From contig CAYWVR010000030.1 in NCBI GenBank assembly GCA_964461715.1, positions 1-36,988 on the forward strand: a stretch of 36,988 bases of DNA, given 5' to 3'. A program made the translations under genes and the position numbers. This stretch comes from CAYWVR01 sp964461715 (GTDB lineage: Bacteria; Planctomycetota; Phycisphaerae; FEN-1346). Shown piece after piece: positions 17,035-24,800 of this stretch. Each line of letters starts with the position of its first letter. The first letter of the stretch is position 1. The notes under the pieces were generated by a model. It did not search any database. It was given only the letters and a program-made list of their open reading frames with translations, and was not told where the DNA came from.

Positions 17035-18582
17035 TCAGCGCCGCACGCCCGCCGGCGCCTCGACGATCTGAATGAGGATCGGGTTCGATCGGACGTCGCC
17101 GGTCCACCAGCCCGGGTCGGGGCTGCCGCCTTCGGGCGGGCGGATGGGGCCGGCGTCGTAAGTGGCGATGATCTTGTAGAGCCCCGGCTCGTCGAACCCG
17201 TACAGGATGGGGCCGTAGCGGGCATAGGGCAGGTCCTTGCCGCTTCGGACCTCCGTCAGCGACGGGCCCTTGAGGGACGCGAGTTCCCTGCCATAGAGGA
17301 TGTTCAGGTCGAGTAGGCGGCCCCAGAAGTCGCCCTCCCTGAGGTACGCGTGGGCCGCCGGGATTTCCGTCGTCTCGGGCCACGTCACGACGTTCCGCAC
17401 CGGCGACGGCCGCGGAGAGCCGCGCACCGGCGTCACGTGGAACGTCAGCGTCCGCTCGAGCCGCGCGTCGATCTTGACGGTCCGCGGACCGACGTTGATG
17501 AGGCGGAACTCGACCTCCACGGGCATGCCCAGCTCGAACGTCGATTGCTCCGGCCGAAGCAGCGCCGCCAGGCCTCCCGAGGCGTCGCCGGGCCTATAGG
17601 AGGCGGGCGGCGGCACCTGCGTGATGCTGACCTCGGGCGGCTCCGGATCGGCCGGGAGCAGGGCGGCCTCGATGGCCGGGGGCAGCGGCACGGGGGGCGG
17701 CAGGTCCACCGCCCCCACCTGGATCGAGAGGCCGTTGGAAGGGATCGTCCCCAGCCCGTTCGGCGTCGCCAGGATCAGCACGGCCGTGTACCGCCCCGGC
17801 GCGAGCTCGTAATACGTATCGAGATCAATCACCTCGACGAAGCTCGCCTTGGGCAGGATCAGGGCCGGCGTCGGCGGAGGCGGCGGGGCCTGGCCCGTCA
17901 GCACGTTCCCGCGGTCCGGCACGAGCGTGCCGTCCGCATCGCGAATCCGCAGGCCCCCCCGGCCCGGCAGGTACAGTTTCTCGCCGCGCACCGCCACCGG
18001 GGCCTGGATGTAGGTGGCGGAGGCGTCGCCCTCGTTCGTCAGGCGAAGCTGGAGCTTCTTGGCCCCGCCCGGCGCGAAGACCTTCTCCTCCGGCTGGATC
18101 ACGAGCCGCAGCCCCTCGCCGCCCGTGCCCACGGGCTCGGCCCGGTCCACAAGGCCCCTCAGCATCCGCGCCTCTGTCCCGTCGGCCGGGAAGGCGTGCG
18201 GCCCGGCGAGCTGAAACCGTCGCTCGGCCGGGTCGCCCAGCGGCGCGAGGGCCGCGACGTACTCGGTGCGCGGCAGGGCCTCGCGGGGCTGGTCGAAGGC
18301 CCGGACGACGCTCTCGACGTGGATCGAGATCGGCCCCGGCAAGAGCTCCCCCTTCAGGACCTCGAGCACCGGCCCCCGCACCTCCCACGCCAGCCGCGGG
18401 TCGACGGTGGCGTTGGCCTCGACCGAGTCGACCTTCACGTGGACGACCATCGGGGCCGTCTCGAGGAGCCGCTCGATCTGCTCGGGCGTCCGGGGCGGCC
18501 GGGTCGGGGCCGCCTCCGAGGGCGCGATCGCCGCGACCATCGCCGCCGCCCCCGCCAGGATGCACACCAAACCATGCTTCAT
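17035..18582 (-). CDS. Secreted protein of unknown function
   Basis: The 515-aa protein starts at ATG 18582, with AGGAGA about 9 nt upstream. A signal peptide is clear (MKHGLVCILAGAAAMVAAI, cut near SEAAP). The remainder is beta-rich with several Pro-rich linkers (for example PPPPPTPALILP and VPLPPAIEAALLP). Two segments of the type 'KKLQLRLTNEGD' and 'VEVEFRLINVGPRTVKID' resemble immunoglobulin-like domains that describe protein or carbohydrate-binding folds. The N-terminal part, 'MVVHVKVDSVEA...EVLKGELLPG', resembles a conserved opening in bacterial secreted proteins but I cannot name the family. It appears to stand alone, facing the helicase gene convergently. Function not assigned. Confidence 0.75.
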   Translation of the reverse strand: MKHGLVCILAGAAAMVAAIAPSEAAPTRPPRTPEQIERLLETAPMVVHVKVDSVEANATVDPRLAWEVRGPVLEVLKGELLPGPISIHVESVVRAFDQPREALPRTEYVAALAPLGDPAERRFQLAGPHAFPADGTEARMLRGLVDRAEPVGTGGEGLRLVIQPEEKVFAPGGAKKLQLRLTNEGDASATYIQAPVAVRGEKLYLPGRGGLRIRDADGTLVPDRGNVLTGQAPPPPPTPALILPKASFVEVIDLDTYYELAPGRYTAVLILATPNGLGTIPSNGLSIQVGAVDLPPPVPLPPAIEAALLPADPEPPEVSITQVPPPASYRPGDASGGLAALLRPEQSTFELGMPVEVEFRLINVGPRTVKIDARLERTLTFHVTPVRGSPRPSPVRNVVTWPETTEIPAAHAYLREGDFWGRLLDLNILYGRELASLKGPSLTEVRSGKDLPYARYGPILYGFDEPGLYKIIATYDAGPIRPPEGGSPDPGWWTGDVRSNPILIQIVEAPAGVRR

Positions 18583-18719
18583 CCGCTCGTCTCCTGTTCA
18601 TGCCGGCGGTCGTCGCTGCGCGTCGCAAGTTCGGGCCGCATAAGGGGATAACCGGGATGAGCGCGGCCCGGGGTCCGCGTCCTTGGACGCCGCCCGGCCT
18701 CGGATTGTTTGGTGGTAGT

Positions 18720-19571
18720 TTACTTCTTTGGAGCCTCCAGGTAAAGGAGCGTTCCGCCGGCGACGCCCGCGGGAATGAAGAGGAAGTTGACGATCGGCAC
18801 GAGCATCACCAGGTACATGACGACCCCGAACCCGATCGCCCGCCCCCGGTGCCGCCACACGAACCCCGCCTTCTCGCTCAACCGATAATGCTTGCGGGCC
18901 ATGACCACGTCCAGGAAGTCCACCGCCGCAATCGCCGCGAACCCCGCCCCCGCCACGATCCACCCGACCACCGGCACGCACCCGATGGCCAGGAGCACCG
19001 CGATCGCCGCCACCTCCACGGCCAGCAGCTTCAGGGCCTCCCACGTGGCGCGGGCCGTCTCGCGCACGATCCGCCGCCACAAGAGCGGGGGCGGCGTGTA
19101 GCCCTCGAGTTGCTCGGTCTCCATCCGCTCGCTCAGGAACTCCGTGAACGGCGCCGCAATCACGGTCCCCGCCAGCGCGAACGTGTAGAAGAGCGCCAAC
19201 CCCACCAGCGCCACGAACACCATCATCGCCACGTACCAGAGCCACCCCCAGTACGCCGAATCCTCCAGCATCCCGTCCAGCCACCCGCCCACGCCCGTCA
19301 GCGCGAAGTAAAGGACCGCGACGAAGAGGAGCGTGTTCAGGACGAACGGGATGAGCACGTAATGCCACGCGTCCGGCCGCGCCGCCAGATACGCCGCCCC
19401 ACGGAAAAAGTACCCCATCCCCCGCACGACCTCCGCCGGCCCCCACCGCCGCGCCTCGACTGGCCCCCCGCCGGGGCACCGCGGACACGTCTCGCCCCCC
19501 TCGAATCGCGACCCGCACCGGGCGCATCGCGCCAGACCCGCCCGCCGGATGACCTTTGCGCCCTCGCTCAT
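18720..19571 (-). CDS. EI24/CysZ-like membrane protein with N-terminal zinc ribbon
   Basis: The ATG (19571) overlaps the mutY stop as ATGA, giving 283 aa. Residues 16-32 hold four cysteines in two CxxC pairs (CARC...CPRC), a small zinc ribbon. Then come four or more hydrophobic segments (about 71-92, 109-136, 180-220 and 249-280). 'IAAPFTEFLSERME' is the signature loop of the EI24/CysZ family. CysZ transports sulfate in Enterobacteria, but many family members have no known substrate, and the zinc ribbon is not part of CysZ. It sits last in a three-gene minus-strand run: glycosyltransferase, mutY, this gene. A role linked to the other two is not apparent. Confidence 0.82.
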   Translation of the reverse strand: MSEGAKVIRRAGLARCARCGSRFEGGETCPRCPGGGPVEARRWGPAEVVRGMGYFFRGAAYLAARPDAWHYVLIPFVLNTLLFVAVLYFALTGVGGWLDGMLEDSAYWGWLWYVAMMVFVALVGLALFYTFALAGTVIAAPFTEFLSERMETEQLEGYTPPPLLWRRIVRETARATWEALKLLAVEVAAIAVLLAIGCVPVVGWIVAGAGFAAIAAVDFLDVVMARKHYRLSEKAGFVWRHRGRAIGFGVVMYLVMLVPIVNFLFIPAGVAGGTLLYLEAPKK

Positions 19572-20683
19572 CGGTCGGCCTCCGGGTCGACGCCCAAGGC
19601 CTCCAGAATCCGCACGTCCGCCGCCGGCAGCGGATACGCCGCGATCTCCTCCGGCCGCGCCCACGCCAGGTCGTCGCACCCGAGAGGCCGGGCCTCGCCG
19701 GCCTCGGCCGTGGCGTGGCGGCAGCGGAGCGTGACCTTAAGATGCGAATACGCGTGCGTCACGTCCACAAGCCGCCGCCCCACCGTCACCTCGAGGTCCA
19801 CCTCCTCCTTGATCTCCCGCCGGATGCAGGCGGCGATCGATTCGCCCGGCTCGCGCTTCCCGCCGGGAAACTCCCACAGGCCCCCGAGCATCGCGTCCCG
19901 CCGACGCCGGCAGATCAGCACCCGTCCCCGGCGCCAGACGATCCCGACGCCCACCTCGATATGCGGCACCTTTTTGCGCCGCTTCGGGGCGGGGATGTTC
20001 TCCTGGAGGCCGCGGGCGTATGCCTGGCACTCGCCGCGCACCGCACAGGCGGGACACGCCGGCCCGCGCGGGGTGCAGACGGTGCGGCCGAGCTCCATCA
20101 CGGCCTGGTTCCAGTTCCCCGGCGACCGCCGCGCGAGCAGGGCCTCCGCCGCGTCCCGGAGCTGCGCTTGCGGCGCCGTCGGCCACGCCATCCAGCGGCT
20201 GATGACCCGGGCCGCGTTGCCGTCGAGGACCGCCATGGGGCGGCCGAAGGCGATGGACCCGACCGCCGCCGCCGTGTACCGCCCCACGCCAGGCAGGGCC
20301 GCGAAGGAGTCCGGGTCCTCGGGCACGCCCCCGCCGTGCTCCCGCAGACACACCTTCGCCGCCTCGTGCAGATGCAGCGCGCGGCGATAGTAGCCGAGCC
20401 CCTGCCACGCCTTGAGGACGGTCCGCTCGCGGGCCCGGGCGAGGGCCTCCACCGTCGGGAACCATGCCAGGAACCGCTCGTAGTACGGGATGACCGTTGG
20501 CACCCGGGTCTGCTGAAGCATCACCTCCGAAACCCAGATCGCATACGGGTCCGCCCCCCCCCGCCACGGCAACGGCTCCTTGGCTCGCGCGAACCAGCGG
20601 AGCAGTCTGCGCCGCAGCGGCCGTACGTCAAACGGTGCTTCGTGGCCATGGTGGTTCCTTGCCGTTCTCCGTTCTTTCGTCAT
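19568..20683 (-). CDS. mutY: A/G-specific adenine glycosylase MutY with near-complete Nudix motif
   Basis: The 371-aa protein removes adenine mispaired with 8-oxoguanine. The glycosylase domain has the catalytic Glu53 in SEVMLQQT, the helix-hairpin-helix LPGVGRYTAAA (130-140) and the catalytic Asp154 in VLDGNAAR. The 4Fe-4S ligands are Cys203, Cys210, Cys213 and Cys219 (C-x6-C-x2-C-x5-C). The C-terminal MutT-like domain (about 240-360) holds a YSH triplet (312-314) at the place of the FSH loop that recognises 8-oxoguanine. It also contains an almost complete Nudix box, G275-x5-E281-x7-REIKEE (289-294), which MutY C-domains normally lack. It starts 3 nt after the glycosyltransferase stop, and its own stop overlaps the next start, so the three genes look like an operon. 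Confidence 0.95.
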   Translation of the reverse strand: MTKERRTARNHHGHEAPFDVRPLRRRLLRWFARAKEPLPWRGGADPYAIWVSEVMLQQTRVPTVIPYYERFLAWFPTVEALARARERTVLKAWQGLGYYRRALHLHEAAKVCLREHGGGVPEDPDSFAALPGVGRYTAAAVGSIAFGRPMAVLDGNAARVISRWMAWPTAPQAQLRDAAEALLARRSPGNWNQAVMELGRTVCTPRGPACPACAVRGECQAYARGLQENIPAPKRRKKVPHIEVGVGIVWRRGRVLICRRRRDAMLGGLWEFPGGKREPGESIAACIRREIKEEVDLEVTVGRRLVDVTHAYSHLKVTLRCRHATAEAGEARPLGCDDLAWARPEEIAAYPLPAADVRILEALGVDPEADR

Positions 20684-20686
20684 TTG

Positions 20687-21841
20687 TTATGGCCGTTTCG
20701 TCCTTGATGCGTCCTTCGCCTTTCGGACTTGCGCCACTTCCGCCAGCGCCTCATCATACGCCCCCACGATATTCGTCCAATCATAGACGTCCATGTGCCG
20801 CGCCAGCCCCCGCGCCTTCTCCCACGGCCCTTCCCCGGCCAGCAGCGCCGCCAGCTTGTGCCGCAGGTCGCGGTCGCTCGTGTAGAGGAACGAGTCGTGG
20901 AGGGTGGGGGGGATGATCTCGGGGTAGCTCAGGCGCGCGGGCAGCAGCGGAAAGCACCCCGCCGCCGCGGCCTCGACCACCGAGAGACCGAAGAACTCGT
21001 GGATCGCCGTCGAGACGACGATGTCCGCGTCCCGCACCACCGCCTCGTACTCGGCCCGCTCCGGCAGGTAGCCGAACTGGACGAGCCGCCCGGCGAGCCG
21101 CCGCTTCGCCTCCTCAAAGACCGGCGGCCACTTCCGGAACGTCTCGCCGACCACCGCCACGCGAAACTCCGCCCCCTCCTGGGCGAGGAAAAAGAGCGGC
21201 TCGAAGAACGCCTCCGGGGCCTTGTCGTACTCCCACCGGTGGCTCCAGAGGATCGTCCGCGGCTTCGCCCGAGACCGGTCGCGCTCGCGCCCCGGACGGA
21301 GCGGCCCCATCTCCACCCCCGGCGCCAGGACGCGGCTGCGGGCCCGGACCTCGTCGGTGATCCCGGGAGGCACGAAGTCCGGCATCTTCCAAAGGAGAGC
21401 GTCGGCCGCCGCCAGGAACGAGTCCCGATGGAACGCCGAGTTGAACCAGACCGCCTCCGACGCCAGGCACGTCGTCAGGTTCGTCAGGCCGTACTGGTAA
21501 TCGCGCACCTGGCCCGGCTCGAGCGGGTAGGAGAGCTGGTTCTCGTGGAAGTACGTGACGAGCGGGACGTTCCTGAGCGGCGGCGGGGCGAGGGCCTTCC
21601 AGTCGGTCCCGGCCAGGAAATCGCACGCGAACACGAGGTCGAACCGCCCCCGCTTGACCAGCCCCTCCGCCTCCCGCCCCAGGTGCAGCGCCGCCCCCCG
21701 CATCCGCCATTTCCACTTTCGAGCCGGCATCGCCAGCAGCGTCCACTCGTGCCGGCTATGCCCTTTGACCCCATCCACGAACGCCGCATGCGACCCGCCG
21801 TAGTACGGTTCGAGGGCCAGAATGCGGAGTCGCTGCGGCAT
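20687..21841 (-). CDS. DUF3524 glycosyltransferase, queuosine-tRNA mannosyltransferase family
   Basis: The 384-aa protein begins MPQRLRILALEPYYGGSH, the hallmark opening of the DUF3524/GTDC1 family, and continues with 'YFHENQLSYPL' and 'FNSAFHRDSFL'. The C-terminal half is a GT-B nucleotide-sugar domain with 'ILWSHRWEYDKAPEAFF' and 'HEFFGLSVVEAAAAG', the usual donor-binding Glu motif. The animal homologue (QTMAN/GTDC1) transfers mannose to queuosine in tRNA-Asp. The same reaction on Q-tRNA is the expected job of the bacterial protein, but the substrate has not been shown by anything in this window. No queuosine biosynthesis gene is nearby. It leads a three-gene run with mutY and the EI24-like gene; the ribosome-binding site is weak. 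Confidence 0.85.
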   Translation of the reverse strand: MPQRLRILALEPYYGGSHAAFVDGVKGHSRHEWTLLAMPARKWKWRMRGAALHLGREAEGLVKRGRFDLVFACDFLAGTDWKALAPPPLRNVPLVTYFHENQLSYPLEPGQVRDYQYGLTNLTTCLASEAVWFNSAFHRDSFLAAADALLWKMPDFVPPGITDEVRARSRVLAPGVEMGPLRPGRERDRSRAKPRTILWSHRWEYDKAPEAFFEPLFFLAQEGAEFRVAVVGETFRKWPPVFEEAKRRLAGRLVQFGYLPERAEYEAVVRDADIVVSTAIHEFFGLSVVEAAAAGCFPLLPARLSYPEIIPPTLHDSFLYTSDRDLRHKLAALLAGEGPWEKARGLARHMDVYDWTNIVGAYDEALAEVAQVRKAKDASRTKRP

Positions 21842-22256
21842 GCGTTCGCGCTTTCGTCAGGGGTCGGAGGGCATGGTACCGCGAGGGGGGCGTGTGTCAA
21901 CGGCATCGCCCGGCGCGCCCTTCGCCGCGAGATGCCGGGAAGCATCCGCGGCTGTGCGCAAGTAGAATCAGGAAAGCTTCATCTCCTTGTATGCATGAAT
22001 CACAGGCGGTGATGCTGTTGCCGGACCGCTCCGCAGGGGACCTGCCCTCGACGGCGCATGGATGTAGATGCACCCATCGCTCCGGCGGCCCTGGAGGTCC
22101 ATGCTCCAAGGCCCGGACCGGAGTGCAGAAGCGGCCTGGTCAAGCGTTTGCGCGGCCCACCTGCGTGCCGTTGCGTGGCGCACACGGCCGTTCCCGAGCC
22201 AGCGCAAACTTCTTCCGCTTCTGCGTCACCCCGCCCCTTGAACCGCCCGAGAAGGG
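21842..22256. other. Intergenic, no gene seen
   Basis: Upstream of the glycosyltransferase gene and before repeat copy B I find no supported gene, RNA or clear promoter. Long frames here have no ribosome-binding site and low-complexity translations. Confidence 0.5.
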
Positions 22257-22372
22257 GTCAACTTCGTGCAGGAAAGGGGCAAAAAGGGTGCGAGTTCCCC
22301 CCGACTACCCCCCAAGAAGTCGCGAAAAGTGTGTCGTGGAGGCAGAAACGTTTTCTCGAAGTGCGTCAAATG
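22257..22372 (+). repeat. Intergenic repeat, copy B
   Basis: This is the plus-strand counterpart of the minus-strand repeat at 11661-11790, with the same order of blocks: CAACTTCGTGC, GGGGCAAAAAGGG, CCCCCC-GACTA-CCCCCC, AAGTCGCGAAAAGTGTGTCG. It is shorter in the C-run region. In one frame, the cores of the two copies translate to QKG...VAKSVS.R.K.FL..R with a 9-nt (in-frame) difference, but the frames disagree further upstream. Confidence 0.6.
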
Positions 22373-22384
22373 GGGGGCAGAAGT

Positions 22385-22453
22385 GTGGCCGCGTGAGGGG
22401 AACACGCGGCCACGTGCCACATCAGGCAGGCTCTTCTGATGAACCAATGTGGC
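22385..22453. terminator. Two adjacent hairpins downstream of the CBM48 gene
   Basis: GTGGCCGCGTG (22385-22395) and CACGCGGCCAC (22403-22413) form a perfect 11-bp stem with a 7-nt loop. GCCACAT (22416-22422) pairs with ATGTGGC (22447-22453) around an inner ATCAG/CTGAT pair. Both lie just past the CBM48 stop on its strand. There is no U-tract, so the terminator call is tentative. Confidence 0.4.
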
Positions 22454-22462
22454 CTAAAGTAG

Positions 22463-22819
22463 TCACGCTGAGCGAGCCAGCCGGCGGGTCCGGCGGAGCG
22501 ACGAGAGACGCACCTTGGCGGCGTCCTCGAGCACCGGCTGGACCTTCGGGACCCGGACCACACCGTTATACTCGCGGTAGGGGTTCAGGGCCACGCCGAA
22601 TCCGGCGAAGTCCGTAACCCATTGTCCGTCCACATGATAGCGGAACTCGTAGGTGCCCGGCGGGAGCCGCATCATCAGCATCCAGTCGTTCGTCCCGACC
22701 TGGCGCATGGGCAGGTGATCGGGCTGCCAGTGGCAGAAATCGCCCACGACGTGGACGGAGGACGCCCCGCCGATGCGAAGCCGGAAGGTCGTCTTGCCCG
22801 TAAGGTCAACATCTACCAT
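22463..22819 (-). CDS. Small stand-alone CBM48 / AMPK-type glycogen-binding protein
   Basis: The 118-aa protein starts at ATG 22819, with GGAGA about 9 nt upstream. Nearly all of it is one E-set domain: 'RLRIGGASSVHVVGDF', the conserved 'W' of 'CHWQPDHLPM', then 'LPPGTYEFRYHVDGQW' and 'NPYREYNGVVRV'. This matches the CBM48 / AMPK-beta glycogen-binding family. There is no signal peptide or attached enzyme, so it is presumably cytoplasmic. A basic tail (LSSLRRTRRLARSA) follows the domain. Stand-alone forms occur in several bacteria and may tether partner proteins to glycogen; here the partner is unknown. It is transcribed away from proS. Confidence 0.85.
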   Translation of the reverse strand: MVDVDLTGKTTFRLRIGGASSVHVVGDFCHWQPDHLPMRQVGTNDWMLMMRLPPGTYEFRYHVDGQWVTDFAGFGVALNPYREYNGVVRVPKVQPVLEDAAKVRLSSLRRTRRLARSA

Positions 22820-22989
22820 GGTTTACGTTTCTCCGGCGCGCGGACTGGAAGGCTCCCCTCCCAAGGCTATATCGGCCGCACCTTCGATTTTCCTCAGCGA
22901 AATCTCCCCGCTTTCCCAAGTCCCTGTCTCGCCGCGAGATCGGGCCTTTCGGCAGCGGACCGGGCAAGGGACGGGGCGCCACGAAATGT

Positions 22990-23018
22990 TTGCTTGCGGC
23001 CCCGGGAGGCCTTAGAAT
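22990..23018 (+). promoter_or_regulatory. Promoter of proS
   Basis: TTGCTT (22990-22995), a 17-nt spacer and TAGAAT (23013-23018), 35 nt before the proS start. Confidence 0.65.
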
Positions 23019-23053
23019 GGCCGCCTTCGATCCGGAAAGGAGTGTGCCCGAAC

Positions 23054-24478
23054 GTGGCCAAGATCACGAAGCGCAGCCGGGACTACAGCCAGTGGTATAT
23101 TGACATTGTGACCCGTGCGGAAATGGCCGACTACGCCCCCGTACGGGGGTGCATGGTCATTCGACCGTGGGGCTATGCCATCTGGGAACGGATGCAGCGG
23201 GCCCTCGACGACATGTTCAAGGCCACCGGGCACTCGAACGTCTACTTCCCTCTGATGATCCCGGAGTCGTTCCTGAAGAAAGAGGCGGAGCACGTGGAGG
23301 GGTTTGCGCCGGAGTGCGCGACGGTGACCCGCGTGGGCGAAAAGCCCCTGGACGAGGACCTGGTGCTGCGTCCGACCTCCGAGACAATCATTTGGGCTAT
23401 GTATAAGAACTGGATTCAATCGTGGCGCGACCTGCCGCTCCTCTATAATCAATGGGCCAACGTCGTCCGGTGGGAGAAGCGGACGCGCCTGTTTCTCCGG
23501 ACCAGCGAGTTCCTGTGGCAGGAGGGGCATACGGCCCACGCGACGGCCGAAGAGGCCGTCGAGGAGGCCGAGCGGATGCTGGGCGTCTATCGCACGTTCG
23601 CCCGCGATTGGATGGGGATGGGCGTCCTGGTGGGCAAAAAGAGCGATTCCGAAAAGTTTGCCGGGGCCGAGACGACCTACGCCATCGAGGCCATGATGCA
23701 GGACGGAAAGGCCCTCCAGGCGGGTACCAGCCACTATCTGGCCCAGAACTTCGCCAAAGCCTTCGACGTCCGGTTCCAGAACACCGAGGGCGAGCTCCAG
23801 TACGTCTACGCGAGCAGTTGGGGCGTCTCGACGCGGCTCGTGGGGGCCCTGGTGATGAGCCATTCCGACGACGACGGACTCGTCCTTCCGCCGAAGCTCG
23901 CTCCCGTGCAAGTCGTGATTGTGCCGATACTTAAGGCGGACGCCGACAACGCCGCGATCCTGACCGAGGCGGCCCGCCTGGCCGAGCCGTTCGGCGATTC
24001 GGTGCGCGTCAAGCTCGACGACCGCGATCACGTCTCGCCGGGCTGGAAGTTCAACGAATGGGAGCTGAAGGGCGTGCCCATCCGCCTGGAGCTGGGCCCG
24101 AAGGACCTGGAGAAGGGTCAGGTGGTGCTGGTGCGGCGGGATACGGGCGAGAAGACGCCGATGCCCCGCGACGAGGCCCTAGCGACGATTCCGGGCCTCT
24201 TGGAGGAGATTCAGGCGGGCCTGCTGGAACGGTCCGAAGAGCGCCTGGAGGCCGCCTGCCGTCCCGTCGACACCTACGAGGCGTTCCGGGAGACGATCGA
24301 GTCCGACGGCGGGTTCGTCTTCGCACCCTGGTGCGGCGGGGCCGAATGCGAAGCCAAGGTGGCCGAGGAGACCAAGGCGACGATCCGCGTGGTTCCCGAC
24401 GATGCCGAGGCCACCGAGGGATGCATGGTCTGCGGGAAGGGACCGGGGAAGCGGGTGCCGTTTGCGCGGGCGTATTAG
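23054..24478 (+). CDS. proS: Prolyl-tRNA synthetase, eukaryote/archaeal-like (ProS type 3)
   Basis: The start is GTG 23054, 11 nt after GGAG (23039-23042), giving 474 aa. 'MAKITKRSRDYSQWYIDIV' is the usual N-terminus of the short class of ProS. The class II core shows 'HVEGFAPE', motif 2 near 'VVRWEKRTRLFLRTSEFLWQEGHTAH' and motif 3 near 'SSWGVSTRLVGALVMSHSD'. The anticodon-binding domain (about 280-380) follows, and the C-terminal zinc-type domain has cysteines in WCGGAEC and EGCMVCG. The length and lack of an editing insertion mark it as the archaeal/eukaryal-like form, which also occurs in several bacterial groups. It charges tRNA-Pro in the cytoplasm. It has its own promoter. Confidence 0.95.
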   Translation: MAKITKRSRDYSQWYIDIVTRAEMADYAPVRGCMVIRPWGYAIWERMQRALDDMFKATGHSNVYFPLMIPESFLKKEAEHVEGFAPECATVTRVGEKPLDEDLVLRPTSETIIWAMYKNWIQSWRDLPLLYNQWANVVRWEKRTRLFLRTSEFLWQEGHTAHATAEEAVEEAERMLGVYRTFARDWMGMGVLVGKKSDSEKFAGAETTYAIEAMMQDGKALQAGTSHYLAQNFAKAFDVRFQNTEGELQYVYASSWGVSTRLVGALVMSHSDDDGLVLPPKLAPVQVVIVPILKADADNAAILTEAARLAEPFGDSVRVKLDDRDHVSPGWKFNEWELKGVPIRLELGPKDLEKGQVVLVRRDTGEKTPMPRDEALATIPGLLEEIQAGLLERSEERLEAACRPVDTYEAFRETIESDGGFVFAPWCGGAECEAKVAEETKATIRVVPDDAEATEGCMVCGKGPGKRVPFARAY

Positions 24479-24698
24479 GGTCTGTTGCCATCGCCTCCGA
24501 GACGCGGTCGGCGGTTTCAGGATGCGCCCGAGTTTCTCGTTTTCCAGGTGTCCCGGCCCGAAAACGTTGATTTCGGAGGTTTCAAGCCGTCTCCGACGGC
24601 GCACGCCGAAGCGGGTCGCGAGGCCCGGTGACGGGGTAGTGCTGCGGGGCGCGCCAGAGGCGGGGGCCGACGCGGGCGGGCTTCTCGGCGATGCGGCG
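24479..24698. other. Intergenic, no gene seen
   Basis: The region between proS and the promoter of the lipoprotein/prepilin block holds no supported gene. A minus-strand frame across 24485-24604 reads smoothly but continues antisense into proS and has no ribosome-binding site. Confidence 0.45.
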
Positions 24699-24727
24699 TC
24701 GACATGGGCCTGCGAGGGGGCTAGAAT
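24699..24727 (+). promoter_or_regulatory. Promoter of the lipoprotein/prepilin block
   Basis: TCGACA (24699-24704), a 17-nt spacer and TAGAAT (24722-24727), 73 nt before the first lipoprotein start. Confidence 0.55.
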
Positions 24728-24800
24728 GGGAATGCCGGGCAGGAAGTGCGCGGAAGCCGGGTGCCGGACCGCGTCACCGGGAGGCCCGGGGAGGCCACGG

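Noticed and set aside
17072..17090. tRNA-like GGTTCGA motif
   Set aside because: It falls inside the coding region of the secreted protein and no acceptor or anticodon stem can be built around it. I saw no tRNA in the window.
22058..22396. Open frame over repeat copy B as a coding gene
   Set aside because: The matching frame in copy A differs upstream by a non-multiple of three, and neither has a start signal, so coding is unlikely although the core shift is in frame.
24485..24604. Minus-strand reading frame after proS that looks protein-like
   Set aside because: It runs on into proS in antisense and has no ribosome-binding site; it could reflect a dispersed sequence but I cannot support one from this window.
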